Assembly (NCBI GenBank): GCA_025594325.1
Contig: JANHCV010000005.1
Location: 151,501-215,500, forward strand
Source: Blastocladiella emersonii ATCC 22665
Taxonomy: Eukaryota; Blastocladiomycota; Blastocladiomycetes; Blastocladiales; Blastocladiaceae
DNA: 64,000 nt
Reading direction: 5' to 3'
Under the pieces are notes generated by a model, which was given only the letters and a program-made list of their open reading frames with translations, was not told the DNA's origin and did no database searches. How positions within the stretch are numbered: the first letter of the stretch is position 1; each line of letters begins with the position of its first letter. Made by a program: the position numbers and the translations under genes. Of the stretch, positions 8,804 to 19,860 are shown piece after piece.

Positions 8804-10854
8804 ATGTCGACGGAGGCTTTCAACGGCGGTATCGGTATCGACCTCGGCACCACCTACTCGTGCGTGGCCTACATGACCCCCGACGGCCGCGTCGAGGTGA
8901 TTGCCAACGAGCAGGGCAACCGCACCACCCCGTCGTACGTCTCCTTCTCGGAGGAGAAGCTCGTCGGCGATGCCGCCAAGAACCAGGCCGCCATGAACCC
9001 CAAGAACACCGTCTTCGACGCCAAGCGTCTGATCGGCCGTCGCTTCGACGAGCCCTCGGTCAAGAGTACGTCTGCGCCGCCCTCCTGATCCGCTGCTCGG
9101 TCGCTTGCTCGTCCTGCGCTTGCCCTCGAACCGCTCGCTCGAGCAGCCGGCCGAGCAAGCGAGCGACCATACCGCAAGCCTCACGTGCGACCGTTGCTAA
9201 CCACCATCACCTCCCTCCCCGCCCCGCAGAGGACATGGCTCTCTGGCCCTTCACCGTCGTCGACAAGTCCGGCGCCCCCTACATCGAGGTCGAGTACATG
9301 GGCGAGACCAAGACCTTCTCCCCCCAGGAGATCTCCGCCATGGTCCTCGTCAAGATGCGCGAGATCGCCGAGATGAAGATCGGCCAGACCGTCTCCAAGG
9401 CCGTGGTCACCGTGCCCGCCTACTTCAACGACTCGCAGCGCCAGGCCACCAAGGACGCCGGCTCGATCGCTGGCCTCGACGTGCTCCGCATCATCAACGA
9501 GCCCACGGCCGCCGCCATCGCGTACGGTCTCGACCAGAAGAACAAGGAGGCCAAGGGCGAGAAGAACGTGCTCATCTTCGACCTCGGCGGCGGTACCTTC
9601 GATGTGTCGCTCCTCACCATCGCCGACGGTGTCTTCACCGTCAAGGCCACGGCCGGCGACACCCACCTCGGTGGCGAGGACTTCGACAACAACCTCGTCA
9701 ACCACTTTGCCGCTGAGTTCAAGCGCAAGCACAAGAAGGACCTGACCTCGGACAAGCGCGCCCTCCGCCGCCTCCGCACCGCCTGCGAGCGCGCGAAGCG
9801 TTCGCTCTCGACCCTGGCCAAGGCCACCGTCGAGATCGACTCGCTCTTCCAGGGCGTCGACTTCTACTCGACCATCACCCGCGCCAAGTTCGAGGAGATC
9901 AACTCGGTCCCCTTCAACTCGACCATGGACCCCGTCAAGCAGGTCCTCAAGGACGCCAAGTTCGACAAGAAGAACGTCGACGACGTTGTCCTCGTTGGCG
10001 GCTCGACCCGTATCCCCAAGATCCAGGCCCTCCTCTCCGAGTTCTTCGACGGCAAGGAGCTCAACAAGTCGATCAACCCCGACGAGGCCGTTGCCTACGG
10101 TGCCGCCGTCCAGGCCGCCGTCCTGACCAACACGGCCTCGGCCGCCACCTCGGACCTGCTCCTCCTCGACGTCGTCCCCCTGTCGCTCGGTGTTGAGATG
10201 GAGGGCGGCATCATGGGTGTCGTTGTCCCCCGCAACACCCCGATCCCCACGATCAAGAAGCGCGTCTTCACCACCACCCACGACAACCAGACCACGGTCG
10301 AGTTCCCCATCTACGAGGGCGAGCGCACCCAGACCAAGGACAACAACCTGCTCGGCGAGTTCACCCTCTCGGGCCTGCCCCCGGCGCCCCGCGGCGTCCC
10401 CGAGCTCGAGGTCATCGTCGAGGTCGACGCCAACGGTCTCCTCAAGGTCACCGCCATTGAGCGCACCTCGGGTCTCTCGGCCAACGTGACCATCGCCAAC
10501 AAGGCCGGTCGCCTCAACGCCGACGAGATCGACCGCCTCGTCAAGGAGGCCGAGGTGTACAAGCGCGCCGACGCCGAGCACACTGCCCGCATCGAGGCCA
10601 AGCAGCAGCTCGAGGAGTACATTTACCAGGTGGAGGCTACCATGCAGGACGCCAACGTCGCCCTCAAGCTCAAGAACTCGGACGCCATCATCGAGGAGCT
10701 CGGCGAGGCCATGGAGTGGCTCGACCTGAACAAGGACGCGTCCAAGGACGAGCTCATTGCCCGCAAGAAGAAGGTCGAGCGCACCGTCACCAAGGCCTTC
10801 AACGCCATGTACGCCCAGGACGCCAAGAAGGGCGGCCGCCGCGCTCGCAAGTAA
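8804..10854 (+). CDS. Cytosolic Hsp70 chaperone lacking the EEVD tail
   Basis: Two exons (8804-9065 and 9230-10854) encode 628 residues. The 164-nt intron (GTACGT...CTAACC...CCGCAG) joins SVK to KDMALWPF in phase. The ATPase domain shows [55 protein letters not shown] and [11 protein letters not shown]. The substrate domain shows [20 protein letters not shown]. There is no signal or transit peptide and no KDEL, so the protein is cytosolic/nuclear. The body resembles Ssa-type Hsp70s, yet the chain ends KKGGRRARK instead of (E)EVD. That should affect TPR co-chaperone binding and recalls Ssb-class proteins, which also lack EEVD. It is convergent with the aldo-keto reductase. Confidence 0.95.
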
Positions 10855-11250
10855 AGCACTAGTGCTTTCCTCACTCTCCCTCTCCACTCCCTCGCTCGTC
10901 GTCGATGTTCTGTGTCGCTGATAAATGGTCGAGTAAGTTGATTAGTCGTTTTTGTCTCACTTCTCTCTCTTGTTTGGTCTCTGAGCTCGTCAGTCTCGGC
11001 CTTGCTTTCGACGCTCTCTAGCTGAGCCGTTGTTCAGGCTCTAGCGACCGGACTTGAGCCTGCAAGCGGACTTTGAGTCGGCCATGGCCAAGGCGATGGA
11101 CGCGAGAGCTGGCGGCGCTCACGGCCACGGCTGCCGTGTGCGCCTCGAGTCCACGGCGGCATGCAGCCTTCTTCCCTCGCACTCGCACTCGCATACACAC
11201 ATGAGAGACATCGTGTTGCAGTTGCTCTATTCTCGCGTAAATCACGCTCT
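10855..11250. other. Convergent intergenic region
   Basis: This 396-bp stretch separates the Hsp70 and aldo-keto reductase stops. The first 170 bases are T-rich (TTAGTCGTTTTTGTCTCACT) and fit a 3' UTR with poly(A) signals. No gene was recognised. Confidence 0.4.
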
Positions 11251-12250
11251 CTACTCGTCAAAATGCTTCGCGGGCCAGAACTTGCGCAGCTTGCCCGCCT
11301 TGTCGCCCGTCGCCGCGATCGCCTGCACCTCGTCGTCCGTGAGCTCGACGTGCGCCGAGGCCAGGAACTCGCGCACGCGCTCGATCTTAGCGGACGTGCT
11401 GACGACGAGGGCGCCGACCTGGCGGCTCCACGCGAGTAGGACCGTCGACCGCGGGACGCCCGTGCGCTGGGCCGCCGCGTCAATCGCCGCCAGGAACGCG
11501 CGGCCCTCGTCAGTCTTCTCCAGCGCGTCGTCCTTGGCCGCGCTCACGAGCAGCGGGGCCAGCGGGCCGTAAGCCGCGATCGGGATCGACCGCGCGCCGA
11601 GGTACGCGCGCAGGTTCGGCTGCGGGAGTTGGGGATGGTACTCGATCTGGTTGATGGCGGGCAGGGGGGAGCCGAGCTGGTCCAGGTCCGCGGGGCGGAA
11701 GTTGGACACGCCAATGTCGCGCACCAGGCCCGCGGCGCGCGCGGACTCGAGCTCGGCCCAGACCTCGCGCAGCGACTTGGTCAGGTTCGGGACCGAGTCG
11801 AGGAACGGGCTACGCGGGCGGGTCCGAGGTCAGGTCCTGCCGCGTCGCGCGAGTCGCAGCGAAGAAGACGTACGAGTGGATGAGGTACAGGTCAAAGTAC
11901 TCGACTTGGCACGCCTTGAGCGCGCGCTCGATGGTCCCGCGGACATCGACGAGCCCGTTCTGGATCTTGGACGTGATGAACAGGTCCGCGCGCGTGACGC
12001 CGTCCGTGTTCTCGGCGAGGTACTCGGCGACGGCCGCGCCCACCTCGGGCTCCGTGTTGTACATCTCGGCCGTGTCGATGTGGCGTACGCCCGCGTGCAG
12101 CGCCGCCTTGATGCACGCCACGAGCTCGGCGTTCAGGGCAGAGGCGGCGGGCGAGTCGGACCGCTTGAACCACTTGGTGCCCGTCCCGTACGCGAGCGCC
12201 GGCGCGACGCGGCCGGATGTCAGGGTCACGGTGGGCGGGGCAAAGGTCAT
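11251..12250 (-). CDS. Aldo-keto reductase
   Basis: Two exons (12250-11874 and 11809-11251), split by a 64-nt GTACGT...CGTAG intron after the YLIHS segment, encode 311 residues, the usual AKR length. The (beta/alpha)8 NADPH-dependent oxidoreductase signature is complete: HIDTAEMYNTE carries the catalytic Asp59 and Tyr64, FITSKI the catalytic Lys, and YLIHSP the catalytic His. RDIGVSNF, AINQIEYHP and the C-terminal cofactor segment VSTSAKIERVREF follow. The substrate cannot be read from sequence. The start at 12250 directly precedes the conserved first strand. It lies downstream of Rab4 on the same strand with 281 bp between them. Confidence 0.92.
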
Positions 12251-12531
12251 GGTCGTGTTGATTCGTTGCAAGAATCTGATGGTGGGTGTTGGGGGGAGAG
12301 AGAGCGAGGTGCGGCGCAACGCGACGGCTTTTGTACGCGCGCAAGTCGCGCGGGCGTTGCGCCATCCAACGACGATCAGTCAGCCGATACCGCGGGATGA
12401 GCCGCACGCGACAGCAAGGCGGGACGACGAGGACGAGGTGTGAATATATATAGACGGCCACGAATGGGAGGGGGTAGAGTTACAATGCAATCGGCCGCCA
12501 GGGCCACGATGGAGGGGGAGGAGGGAGGGGT

Positions 12532-13681
12532 CTAGCACGAGCAGCTCGAGTCGGAGAAGCCGCGCTGCGGGTCGTGCAGGTTAGTCGGTGTTGGGCGGTG
12601 CGACGAGCTGCCGTACTGGATGCCCGAGTTGGTCTTTTCCGGGTCGATCTCGCCTGCGAGTGGAGGTGAGTGAGGGTCCGCGGGTCAGCGGTGAGGGGAG
12701 GGAGGACGCGTACCGGCCTCGATCTTGGTCAGGATTGTCCGAGCGCACTTCATGAAGGCCTCCTCGACGTTGTGGGCGGTCAGGGCGCTGGCCTCGAGGT
12801 AGACGAGTCCTAGACGGTGAGGATGGTGAGCGAGAGGGGCATGGGTCGGTCTGGGCCGAGCGGCGGCGTACCGTGCTCCTGGGCAAACGCGTGGGCCTCG
12901 TCGGCCGAGACCTGGCGCTCGACGGCGAGGTCCGACTTGTGGCCGACGAGCAGGATGAAGATGTCGGGGCTGGCGAGGGTCTGTGCGTCGTTGAGCCAGT
13001 TGACGAGGGACCCAAACGAGTCTCGGCTGGTCATGTCAAAGACGAGCAGGGCGCAGGCGGCGCCGCGGTAGTAGCTGCGGGTCACGGAGCGGAAGCGCTC
13101 CTGGCCGGCCGTGTCCCAGACCTGCAGCTTGACGCGGTGGTTGCCGACGGAAATGATCCTGCTGCCAAACTCGACGCCGATGGTGTGCGACGAGTTGTGC
13201 TTGACTAGACACGGGGCGGGGTGGGTGAGGTCAGGGACGCGTCGCACGGCCATAAGAGACCCGCGGCGTACATTTCCCCTCGACGAAGCGGTGCAGGAGA
13301 CAGGACCTAGAGGCAGGAATGCGCCACAGGGGCGTTACGCGTCAGAATCGCGTGGTTGCCGTGGCTGGGCGCACAGGCGCCCCACGGTGTGCGAGACACA
13401 CGGCGCTCGCGAGTCCGAGGCGCCGGCAGCGGCAGACGTACTTGCCGGTCCCTGCCGCTCCAATGATGAGGAACTTGAGCAGAAAGTCTACCCGCGCGAG
13501 AGAGGCCGGTGCGCGGGCGGGTCAGCACGCGTCGAGTGATGGCGGGTGATGGTTGGACGGCCGCGGCGCGCCAGCAGCAGAGGTTCCGGCGCGTGGCGGC
13601 GGCAGGCGCGCGCCGCGAAGGACCGGCCGTGTGCGTGGTGATCCACAACCGCGTGCGGTACTCACCGTAGGCGTCGGACAT
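12532..13681 (-). CDS. RAB4: Rab4-type small GTPase
   Basis: Six exons (13681-13666, 13487-13442, 13306-13272, 13204-12872, 12809-12714, 12653-12532) encode 215 residues, close to Rab4 proteins. All five junctions are phase-consistent, and the first exon carries only five codons plus one base. Motifs: P-loop GAAGTGKS (15-22), switch [11 protein letters not shown], switch [22 protein letters not shown]4 VGHKSDL and G5 [26 protein letters not shown] is Rab4-specific, and the C-terminal CSC is for double geranylgeranylation. The role is fast endosomal recycling. The G4 Asn is His, as in some other Rabs such as Rab39, so nucleotide binding is probably kept. Confidence 0.93.
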
Positions 13682-14171
13682 GGCGGCGGTAGCAGCTCGG
13701 TGTGTCGGTGCGTGGTGTCGGATGCGTGGTGTTGATGCGTAGCGGTGCGTTGCGGGCAGTCGGAGCGTGGTCCGAGCCGAGACTGATGATGGCGGCGGGG
13801 AGCGCGGCGATGGGAGCCGGTCCGATTGCGGTTGCTCAGCACGGCGGCGGAACCGACCGAACTAGGCGCGCGCTGAAAAAAGCGCCGCGAGGGAAGGCGG
13901 GTCGACGCGCCGGGCCCGTCACCTGACGCGGAGCCGCCACGCACCTGATGTCTCGCTCCCCTTTTTTTGCAGTGCGTTCCCACCGCGACGCGTCGCGCGC
14001 GGATTGCACTTGTCTCCGCCCCGCGAGAGGCACGCGTCCGCCGCCGTTGCAACTCGCCGCACTCGAACCGCGCCGCCCTGCGCGCCGCCTGCGCACTCCC
14101 GGATCCGTCATCGCGGCCCCGCCCTCCCCTCGACCCCTCCCTCCCTCCTTGACCTCAACCGCACCACCACC
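13682..14171. promoter_or_regulatory. Divergent promoter between Rab4 and CDT1
   Basis: This 490-bp spacer lies between divergent starts. The CDT1-proximal third is strongly C-rich and leader-like. A short T-run (CCCCTTTTTTTGC near 13960) is present. No RNA gene was seen, and no E2F/MCB-type element could be called with confidence. Confidence 0.4.
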
Positions 14172-16735
14172 ATGCCGCCCAAGCAGGCCACGCTCACCCA
14201 GTTCCTGACCGTGGGCAAGCGGCCCGCTGCAGGCACTGCGAGCGCCCTCAAGAAGGTAGCGCGCGCTTGTGTCCCCGAGCGATGATCGATGCATTCACTG
14301 ACCGCCAACCCCCGCCCCACAGCTCGATACCGCCATGCTGCAGGCCGCCTCGAGCGCGACCTCGCTCGCCGGCTCCGATCCGGCCGCTGCCGCCGCCACC
14401 GCGACGGAGCCGCCCAAGAAGCGCGTGCGCATCAACGCCCAGCTGCCCACCTCGGAGCCCGACCTCCACGATACCGCGCCGCTCGCTTCGGACGCTGTCC
14501 CGCCCACCCCGCCCGCCGACGCGGCGCCGCTGCCGCAGCAGCCGATGCGCGTCGACCCGCCCGTCTCCCGCTTCTCGTCTCGCCTGCGCGCCCTTGAGGA
14601 CCGCACACAGGCCCGTCATGACCTGCTGCGCGCGCGCTTCGGCACTACCCTCTCGGGACCCTCTGCCCTCCATGCCGCACAGAAGCGGTCCATTAGCCTC
14701 GCTCTCGATGACGATGTCGTACCCGAGAGCGCCCCGGCGCCGGCCGCGGCAGCTCCCGCCCCGTCCACCGCCATGGACGTGGACCCCGTCGCTCCTGCTG
14801 TCCCAACCACTGCGCCCGCGCCTGCTCCAGTTCTCTTGACCCGACCCGATGAGCCCCGCGTCGGCCGCGCGCTCCAGCTCCTCGGCAGCCCGCGCAAGTC
14901 GGTCGATGTCGGATCCGCCTCGCCCGCTACTGCCGACGCCGCCCTCCTACCCACGCCCGCCACTACGACGGTCCCCGCTCCCTCTGCAGCGGCGGCAGCC
15001 GCGGCTCCGCTCAAGAAGCCCTCGTCGCTCCGCGCCCGCCTCGCCGCCCTCGAGGAGGCCCGCAAGGCCCGCGATGCGCCCGTCCTCATCCGCACCCCGC
15101 CGCGTGCGACGGCCGTCGACGAGACCAAGCCGTCCTCACCATCGGCTCCCACCTCGCCGACCGCCGCCGAATCGACCACCTCCGCCATCCTTCCGCACAT
15201 CGCCGACCTCATCTCGCCCACCTCGCCCAACGCCGTCTCGGCCGCGCCGCGGTCGGCGTCCGCCGCTGCCGCGATCCCGCGCGTGTCGTGGTCGCGCGTC
15301 GCCACCGACATTGACCAGCGCAAGTACCCGCTGCCCGCCGCCTTCGAGCACCTGGTCCAGATCTTTGACGCGCTCGAGCGCACCGTGCTCTTCAACCTGA
15401 CGCGCGGCGAGACGGCCGGGTTCCACAAGATCCAGCGGCCCGTCGAACTCGTATGCCACCGCGCCTTCTCGCTCGACCACCTGCGCGCCATCAAGGCCGT
15501 CTTCCCCGACGCCTACACGTACGAGCCCCTCCGCGTCCTCCACCAGGGTGCGCGGATCGACTCGGTCAACCTCGAGTTCAACCCGCACTGGGAGACTGCG
15601 TCCGCGGCGCCCGCGACGCCGGTCGCGCAGATCAAGGCGGCGACGGCGGATGCTGCTGCGGCGTCGCTCCCGACCCCGTCGACGCCGCCGCGCCCGATGC
15701 ACCCGGCTGCTGCGGCCGCCGTAGTCTCGGGCCCGTCTACGCCCGCGTCGTCGCGCCGCCCCTCGCTCTCGACCCACGCCCAGTCCCCTTCTACCACCAC
15801 CCCGTCGCTGTCGTCATCAGCGAGCCTCCTCGCCATGCCCGTGTTCCGCGCCACCGAGATGCCCAAGCGCCGCGTCGAGCTGCGCCGCCGCCTGATCCGC
15901 CTCGTGTCCGACGCCCACGCCGCCTTCCTCGCCTCCATCGACGCCACGGCCACGTGGAACCCGCACCTCGCGGGCGCGGGTGCCGTCGACGGCGTCTCGC
16001 CGTGGCACCCGCGCTTCGACCTCGACGCCGTCGCGCTCCCGAAAGCCGAGCTCCCGCGCGTCCCGCGCATCGGTGACCCCGGCATGCCGTCGCGCGTCGT
16101 GATCCCGACGGCTGCGTCGGTGCGCGCGGACGCGGCGGCGGCGCTTGCGGCGGCCAAGGCCAAGATGATGCCGCCGGCACCGGCAACGGCTGCACCCGTC
16201 CCCGATGCGCCAGCGGCACCGGCCCCGGCGCCCGCGACGGCGGGCGGGAAGAAGGTCAACGCGCGGTTCGCCAGCCTGCTGCAGCGCGTGCGCGAAAAGG
16301 AGAAGGTGACCAAGGAGCTTGCGGCGGCGGGGCTCACGCCCGAGCAGACCCAGCGCAAGCTTATGCTGTCGCGCGCCGGTATGGTCGTGGATATCATGGC
16401 GACGTACGTCATTACTCTCCCGCTACCCCCCTTGTCGGTTCCCTCACTGACTGACCGTCCCTTGTGTGCGTAGCTTCTTCCACCACATCGGCAAACCCGT
16501 GTGCCTGCTGTCCCAGCTCGCGCAGAAGGTGGCCGACAGCTACCCGAACATCATGTCGGTGGCCTCGGCCACGGCGCACGTCGAGCTCATCGCCACGATC
16601 GTCCCCGCGTGGTGCGCCGTCGAGACGCTCGGCGTCAAGAAGTTTGTCCGTGTCGCGTACGCCGCCATGGAGCTCGCCGCTGTCAAGGCGCAGCTCGAGG
16701 CCGCGCGGAGCGCGATCGGAGCAGCAGCGAAGTAG
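14172..16735 (+). CDS. CDT1: DNA replication licensing factor CDT1
   Basis: Three exons (14172-14255, 14323-16403, 16474-16735) encode 808 residues. Both junctions are in phase. Exon 1 encodes MPPKQATLTQFLTVGKR, a PIP-box-like motif at the extreme N-terminus. Residues about 30-340 are disordered and Ala/Pro-rich. Residues about 347-453 match the CDT1 (geminin-binding-like) winged helix: YPLPAAFEHLVQIFDALERT, then FNLTRGETAGFHKIQRPVE and DHLRAIKAVFPDAYTYE. The C-terminal 150 residues (RFASLLQRVREKEK... onward) match the MCM-binding winged helix. The role is loading MCM2-7 on origins in G1 with ORC and CDC6. The PIP-like N-terminus suggests PCNA-coupled destruction. It is larger than human CDT1 (546 aa) because of the linkers. 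Confidence 0.88.
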
Positions 16736-16828
16736 GGATAGAAACGGCGTCGTGCGGTCGTGTTCAAAGGGCGGTATGTACAGGGAGGGAGGTGCGGGAG
16801 GGCGAGTGGGAGAGCGAGGCGAGCGGCG

Positions 16829-17025
16829 TCACGCGATGTTGATGCGAGCCGAGATGCGCTGGTACTGCTCCTCCTGCAGCTTGCGCCGGCGCAGCCGGAT
16901 GACCCACAGCGCAGCCGCGCAGAGGGCCGCGTTGAACAGCTACGTCGGGCGGGGGTCAGCGGGGTTTTTGACGACCGGCGATATCGCAGTACCAGGAACG
17001 TGATAAAGCGGCCCGGTTCTTCCAT
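16829..17025 (-). CDS. Candidate 47-residue single-pass membrane microprotein
   Basis: Exon 17025-16993 encodes MEEPGRFITFL. A 53-nt intron (GTACTG...CGTAG) joins it in phase to 16939-16829, which encodes LFNAALCAAALWVIRLRRRK followed by LQEEQYQRISARINIA and a stop. The result is one TM helix, a basic stop-transfer run and an amphipathic tail. That resembles small respiratory-chain, ER or assembly subunits, but I do not recognise the family. The upstream frame stays open, so a longer N-terminus is possible. It is convergent with CDT1, 93 bp away. Confidence 0.45.
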
Positions 17026-17881
17026 TTGCAGCGAGTCAGACCTCGGTGAGGCGGGGGTTACATGGAGGGTGAGGCCGCCAATGGAGCGGCGGCGGCGGGC
17101 GCCCATGTCTCGTGGCATGTCTCGCGCACACGTGACCCGCGACGCGTCCCTCGACGCGTCCATCGACCCGGCCATCAACGCCTCCATGTGCTCAGATTCG
17201 GGTTTGAGTCTTGGCGCATGTGACGGAATGACTGGGGTGTCTTGCTTGAACGTGGTCAACGTCGTTCGGCAGGGCCGCACAGGGGCAGCGGCGTCCCATT
17301 TCATTCGTTGACTTTGACACGAACATGGCTCGAGCTGTTTGAACACGTAACCGGGATCGTTCCCCCAGCACTTAACTTCGAGGAGCGACGACTAAACTAA
17401 AATCTCAACGTGGTGCAGGTGGCTGTGCTGTAGTATAGGAACGTCTGAAGAGCGCCTCGGGGGAAACGGCGTTCTAGGCAGGAAGCCCGTGTACGTAGAC
17501 CGGTACAACTGGTGGTAACGGAACGTGAGCTTAAAGAGAGCTCACGTCCGCGGCGGGGGTGCGGCCACCTTTTGAGGGCGACAGGAAACGGGCGGCGAGT
17601 CAACAGCTGCGGCCGGGCGCGAACAGCCGTGTTCGCGGTGGTGGGAAATGTGGCGCGATCGGCGCTACGCGCGCGCGCGTGACCCAAGCATCACGCGCGT
17701 CGCGCGACAATAGACAAGCTCATACATAATCAGGCACCGAGATCGCAAACCGCGAGCTTCTTGTGCGACAAGAGCCTTCTCCAAAGTTCCTCGCTGCATC
17801 ATGTCTGTTCCATGTTGGGCCTAGGTCTCAGTTGGCTTCGTTTTCATTTTTTAAGCTTAAAGTACACTATTTACCAGAAGC
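17026..17881. other. Intergenic, relatively AT-rich, with a perfect hairpin
   Basis: This 856-bp stretch is less GC-rich than its neighbours, especially after 17690. It contains a perfect 9-bp inverted repeat (see 17523-17547). Short ORFs here are in all frames and not convincing. It includes the 3' flank of the SSUH2-like gene. Confidence 0.4.
17523..17547. repeat. Perfect inverted repeat (hairpin)
   Basis: ACGTGAGCT and AGCTCACGT flank a 7-nt TAAAGAG spacer, forming a perfect 9-bp stem in the middle of a gene-free stretch. Function unknown; it could be a dyad binding site or RNA structure. Confidence 0.6.
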
Positions 17882-19811
17882 TCACGTCAAAGAACCTGCT
17901 ACCGTAGCCTCACCCGCGCCGATCTCGACAAACGCCGACGTCTTGTTGCGCAGCAGCCACCGCCGCTTGGTGACCCGGACCTCGAGGACGGGCACCGCGC
18001 GCACGCGGCACGCCGCGACGTGCACGTACGCGGCCTCGCCGGGCCGCAGCTGCTCGCGCATGCGCCGCATTAGCGCGCCGTGGAGGTCGGCGAGGTCCGC
18101 GGCCACGGCCTCGGGCTGCCTTTCAACAACCCCCGCGAGCGGGTGCCGCGGCCGCCCGTCGACGCCGTACGCGGGCTGGCCGAGGACGCGCAGGTCCGTG
18201 AGCTCGACGAGCGGCTTGCTCGCCTCGAGGTGCTGCTGCGGGAGCCCGGCGTGCGCGCCCGTGTTGGCGAGGACGACCGAGTGGCGCGTCCACACGACGC
18301 GGACGACGAGCGCGACGCGGACCGCGCGGTGCCCGAGACAGACGGCGCACCGGACGCGGCCCGAGTTGGCGCAGGACGCGCACACGTCGACGGCGAGCCC
18401 GCCGCACGCGCCGCACATGGACCCGTCGCGCGAGGTGCCCGTGCCGCGGCACGCCGCGCAGCACCGCAGCCGGTCGGCGCACGCGCCGCACGACATGAGC
18501 CCGCGCACGTTGCACGTGTAGCACGGCATCAGGAGCGCGGTCCCGGGTACCTCGACGCTGACGGCGTGCGCGTTGGTCTGCACGTCCGGCCCGTGCAGCC
18601 GCTCGAGCGGCGGGCAGTGCGCGCGCACGTCGAGCTGCCACGGGTGCGGTGGCGGCGCGCCTCCGCTGGCCGCGGCGTGCGCGGCGAGCTGGTTCGCGAT
18701 GCTCGGGATTGTGGGTGCCGCCGGTCTTGCCGTGGACGCCGACGCCGTGGACCCGAGACTGCTCGAGCTGCCCTTGGAGTGCAGGACCGCGCTCGACCCG
18801 GTGCTGCCCGACATTGAGTCGTCCGAGTCGCCCGCCGCGAGCGACATGAGCGACGCCATGCGGGCGGGCGCGCGGACGACCGAGGCGGACCCGCTCCCAA
18901 TCGAGCTCGACGACGGCGTGTTCTTGCGGAGCGCGCGCGATGAGGAGGTCGAGGTCGAAACACCCGAGTCGCTGCTCCCGCTGCTGCTGCTGCCGCCCGT
19001 GTACGGCTCGGCGATCCACTGGTACGCGCGGCGCTCGTCGAGGACCTCGGCGATGCCCCATACGACGTACGACCCGCGCTTCTCGGCGGTGCGGCGGCCG
19101 CGGACTGACGTGTGCCGCATCAGCGTCGGGAACCGGCGGAGACCTGCCGCGCCTGCGCCAGCGGCAGCTGCGGCAGCCGCAGCACGGGTCGCCGGGTCCG
19201 AGGTGCTGACGGTGGCGCGTTTGTTGCGGTAGACGGACGCGGGCAGGTCGTTGTCGTTGAGGTCGGTGGCCGTCGCGCGGATCGGGCTCGGCGGGACCGC
19301 GGCGGTCGGGTCGGTCGGGTACTCGTCGAGCGCCACGGGCTCGTAGTTCTGCAGGGTCCCGTGTTGGTGATGGTGGTTGCTACGAGGGCGGAGGGTGTGA
19401 GCCTTCTCGAAACGAGGGGACGCGCGATACGCGAGGCGTACCTCGTGTTCGGCGGCGTGTCCGCATCAGAGCGAAGCGCGGCGGCAATCTCGGGGTCAAT
19501 GGCCGTCGAGTCCATGGGGCAGGCCGAGGTGGTCTCTACAAGTGAGGCGAGGTCAGGTTACGGCGGCCGAGGCCCACTCGCTGGCGGAGAGCCGTACCCT
19601 TGAGCAGCGAGGCGCCCTCGTAGCCGGCAAACACGGGCAGCACGGCGCCGACGTCGGCGACCGAAAGGACGGCGAGCTCGTCGAGTACGCCGAGAAGTTT
19701 GCTGAGCGACGGGCGAGTGGACGAGGCCAGCGACGATGGCGAGTCCTCGGATGTCTGCGAGCGACGGGGCGACGAGGGAAGCGATGATGTACGACGTGGG
19801 CGGCGGATCAT
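17882..19811 (-). CDS. SSUH2/Ssu-2-like protein with a Cys-rich CxxC zinc module
   Basis: Three exons (19811-19598, 19535-19442, 19379-17882) joined by two 62-nt introns, both in phase, encode 601 residues. A disordered Ser-rich N-terminal half includes a GYEG motif. It leads to HPWQLDVRAHCPPLERLHGP and then a DnaJ-like cysteine module (about 389-450) with repeated CxxC pairs: CYTC, CGAC, CCAC, CGAC, CASC, CAVC with Gly after several. A beta-rich C-terminal domain follows (ending VHVAACRVRAVPVLEVRVTK). This order is that of the animal Ssu-2 homologue family, whose molecular role is poorly known. A second, truncated copy lies at 52.7-53.3 kb. Its start is only 49 bp from the upstream gene's stop on the same strand. 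Confidence 0.72.
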
Positions 19812-19860
19812 GACGTGTTAGATCATCGTTCAGGAGGAGCGGGAGAGGTCGGTGGCTCAG

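Noticed and set aside
8563-10854. 763-residue unspliced Hsp70 frame
   Set aside because: Its N-terminus is non-homologous; the true N-terminus [13 protein letters not shown] lies in another frame joined by the intron at 9066-9229.
7232-10887. Long minus-strand frames (650 and 568 codons) opposite PRPP synthetase and Hsp70
   Set aside because: They are shadows of highly conserved plus-strand genes, with Val/Gly/Asp-rich translation typical of reverse-complement NNC codons.
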